From positions 1 to 5,242 of the forward strand of contig JAEWCY010000155.1 in assembly GCA_023390395.1 (NCBI GenBank): a stretch of 5,242 bases of DNA, read 5' to 3'. The DNA is from Pseudomonadota bacterium (GTDB taxonomy: Bacteria; Desulfobacterota; Desulfovibrionia; Desulfovibrionales; Desulfovibrionaceae). Position 1 is the stretch's first letter, and every line of letters begins with the position of its first letter. Below the pieces are notes generated by a model. That model was not told the origin of the DNA. It ran no database searches and saw only the letters and a list, made by a program, of their open reading frames with translations. The position numbers and the translations under genes were made by a program. Below, one piece after another: positions 4,521 through 5,242 of this stretch.

Positions 4521-5242
4521 TCACAACAGGAGCAGGGAGGGCAGGGCCAGGCCCAGGGCCAGGCCGAGGAGCAGGGGAAGCGGGGGCGCGAGGGGCGAGA
4601 GCGTTTTTCTGTCGCGAAGAAAGGCCAGGGCCTGGCCGGCGGCGTAGGCCGCGACCAGGGCCGGCAGGAAGTCGAAGAGGCCGCCGCCCGAGGCGGCGAA
4701 GGCGAAGAGCAGGCCGAGCAGCACGGCCGCGTCGGCCAGCCCCGCTCCCAGGGAAGCGGCCTTGGCCCGCCCGCCGTCTCCCGTCCCGGCGCACAGCAGC
4801 ACCCCGGCCAGGCCCGCCCCGGCCAGGGGGACGCAGGCCAGGAGCACGGCCCAAAGCCCCTTGGCCGGGAGCGCCCCGGCTGCCGGCGCGGCCGGGAGCG
4901 CCTCGGCCGCCCGGCCCCATTCGAAGACGGCCAGCCGCTCGTCGATGATCCCCGAAAGCGGCAGGACCAGCACGAAGCAGACGGCGAGAAGCGACAGCCA
5001 GGTTTCCATGCGCCGGCCGTCCGGCGCGCCGGCGGCGCAGAGCACCCCGGCCACGCAGCAGCCGATGGCGGCGTCGAGGCTGCCGTTTAGGGGCGTGAGC
5101 TTGGGCAGGACCACGGCCTGCACGAAAAGCGCCCCCAGGGCCGCGCCGACGGCCAGCCCGGCCGCGAGCGGCAGGCGGGGCCGGACCGGCAGGCGCGCCT
5201 CGACCTGCCCCGCCAGGACCATCCCCGCGCCGAGCACCAGCC
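4521..5242 (-). CDS. Polytopic membrane protein of unknown function (5' end at or beyond window edge)
   Basis: The minus-strand frame stays open from the stop at 4521 to the right edge, giving about 239 visible residues dominated by hydrophobic helices. Counting from the GTG codon at 5237, likely membrane segments lie at about 22-44, 54-71, 79-98, 128-150, 163-182, 187-207 and 218-238. Short Arg/Lys-containing loops and one longer Ala/Pro-rich loop (about 105-125) separate them. The protein ends directly at the last hydrophobic segment. The first visible residues (LVLGAGMVLAG) already look like part of a membrane helix, so the true start probably lies beyond the window and GTG 5237 is doubtful. 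No catalytic motif, cofactor ligand or transporter signature is recognised. The alternation of membrane pairs is loosely like the membrane part of spermidine-synthase-like proteins, but this is only a weak impression. The reading frame is confident; the function is unknown. Confidence 0.75.
   Translation of the reverse strand, partial: LVLGAGMVLAGQVEARLPVRPRLPLAAGLAVGAALGALFVQAVVLPKLTPLNGSLDAAIGCCVAGVLCAAGAPDGRRMETWLSLLAVCFVLVLPLSGIIDERLAVFEWGRAAEALPAAPAAGALPAKGLWAVLLACVPLAGAGLAGVLLCAGTGDGGRAKAASLGAGLADAAVLLGLLFAFAASGGGLFDFLPALVAAYAAGQALAFLRDRKTLSPLAPPLPLLLGLALGLALPSLLLL

Noticed and set aside
3505..4920. Long open frame of 471 codons on the - strand across the AraC-type gene
   Set aside because: It has low-complexity Gly/Arg/Pro composition and lies antisense to a gene with clear helix-turn-helix motifs; GC-driven shadow.
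1..5242. tRNA, rRNA, CRISPR array, insertion sequence or phage genes
   Set aside because: No tRNA cloverleaf, rRNA-like stretch, regularly spaced repeats or transposase/integrase motifs were seen on either strand.

Overview
The window comes from a very GC-rich bacterial chromosome (roughly 70% G+C by eye) with tightly packed genes, strong GGAGG-type ribosome sites and GC-rich intergenic hairpins. Codon use and the hairpin flank GCCTCCGGCGGCC resemble Desulfovibrio-type sulfate reducers (Desulfovibrionaceae). That assignment is from memory of such sequences and was not tested.

Bases 2-2202 (+) hold a four-gene block that looks like a split Mre11-Rad50 (SbcCD) system. In order it has: the C-terminal tail of a long protein that ends just after a CPLC motif like the Rad50 zinc hook; a metallophosphoesterase with Mre11-like motifs, including GDLFH; a 106-residue coiled-coil protein; and a 243-residue ABC-type ATPase C-terminal lobe with signature, Walker B and H-loop but no Walker A. 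The first three genes overlap (GTGA, then 17 bases). The fourth follows 74 bases later, behind a tandem-hairpin element. The simplest reading is a Rad50 divided at its hook into separate genes and co-expressed with its nuclease, but the Walker A half would lie left of the window and cannot be seen.

Bases 2319-2978 (-) hold a two-gene unit: a two-CBS-domain protein, then a 57-residue secreted peptide with a cysteine-rich tail (CLGCECKVLGCGCG) whose ribosome site overlaps the CBS stop codon. A divergent region (2979-3121) with interlocking inverted repeats separates it from a small single-domain cupin gene (3122-3508, +), which is closed by a 13-bp perfect hairpin. An AraC-family regulator follows (3661-4455, +). 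A second hairpin element separates it from a convergent polytopic membrane protein (4521 to the window edge, -) that I cannot name.

The genes right of 2203 do not form an obvious pathway. The cupin and the AraC regulator, which also has a cupin sensor domain, may respond to or bind small ligands. No tRNA, rRNA, CRISPR array, insertion sequence or phage gene was seen.
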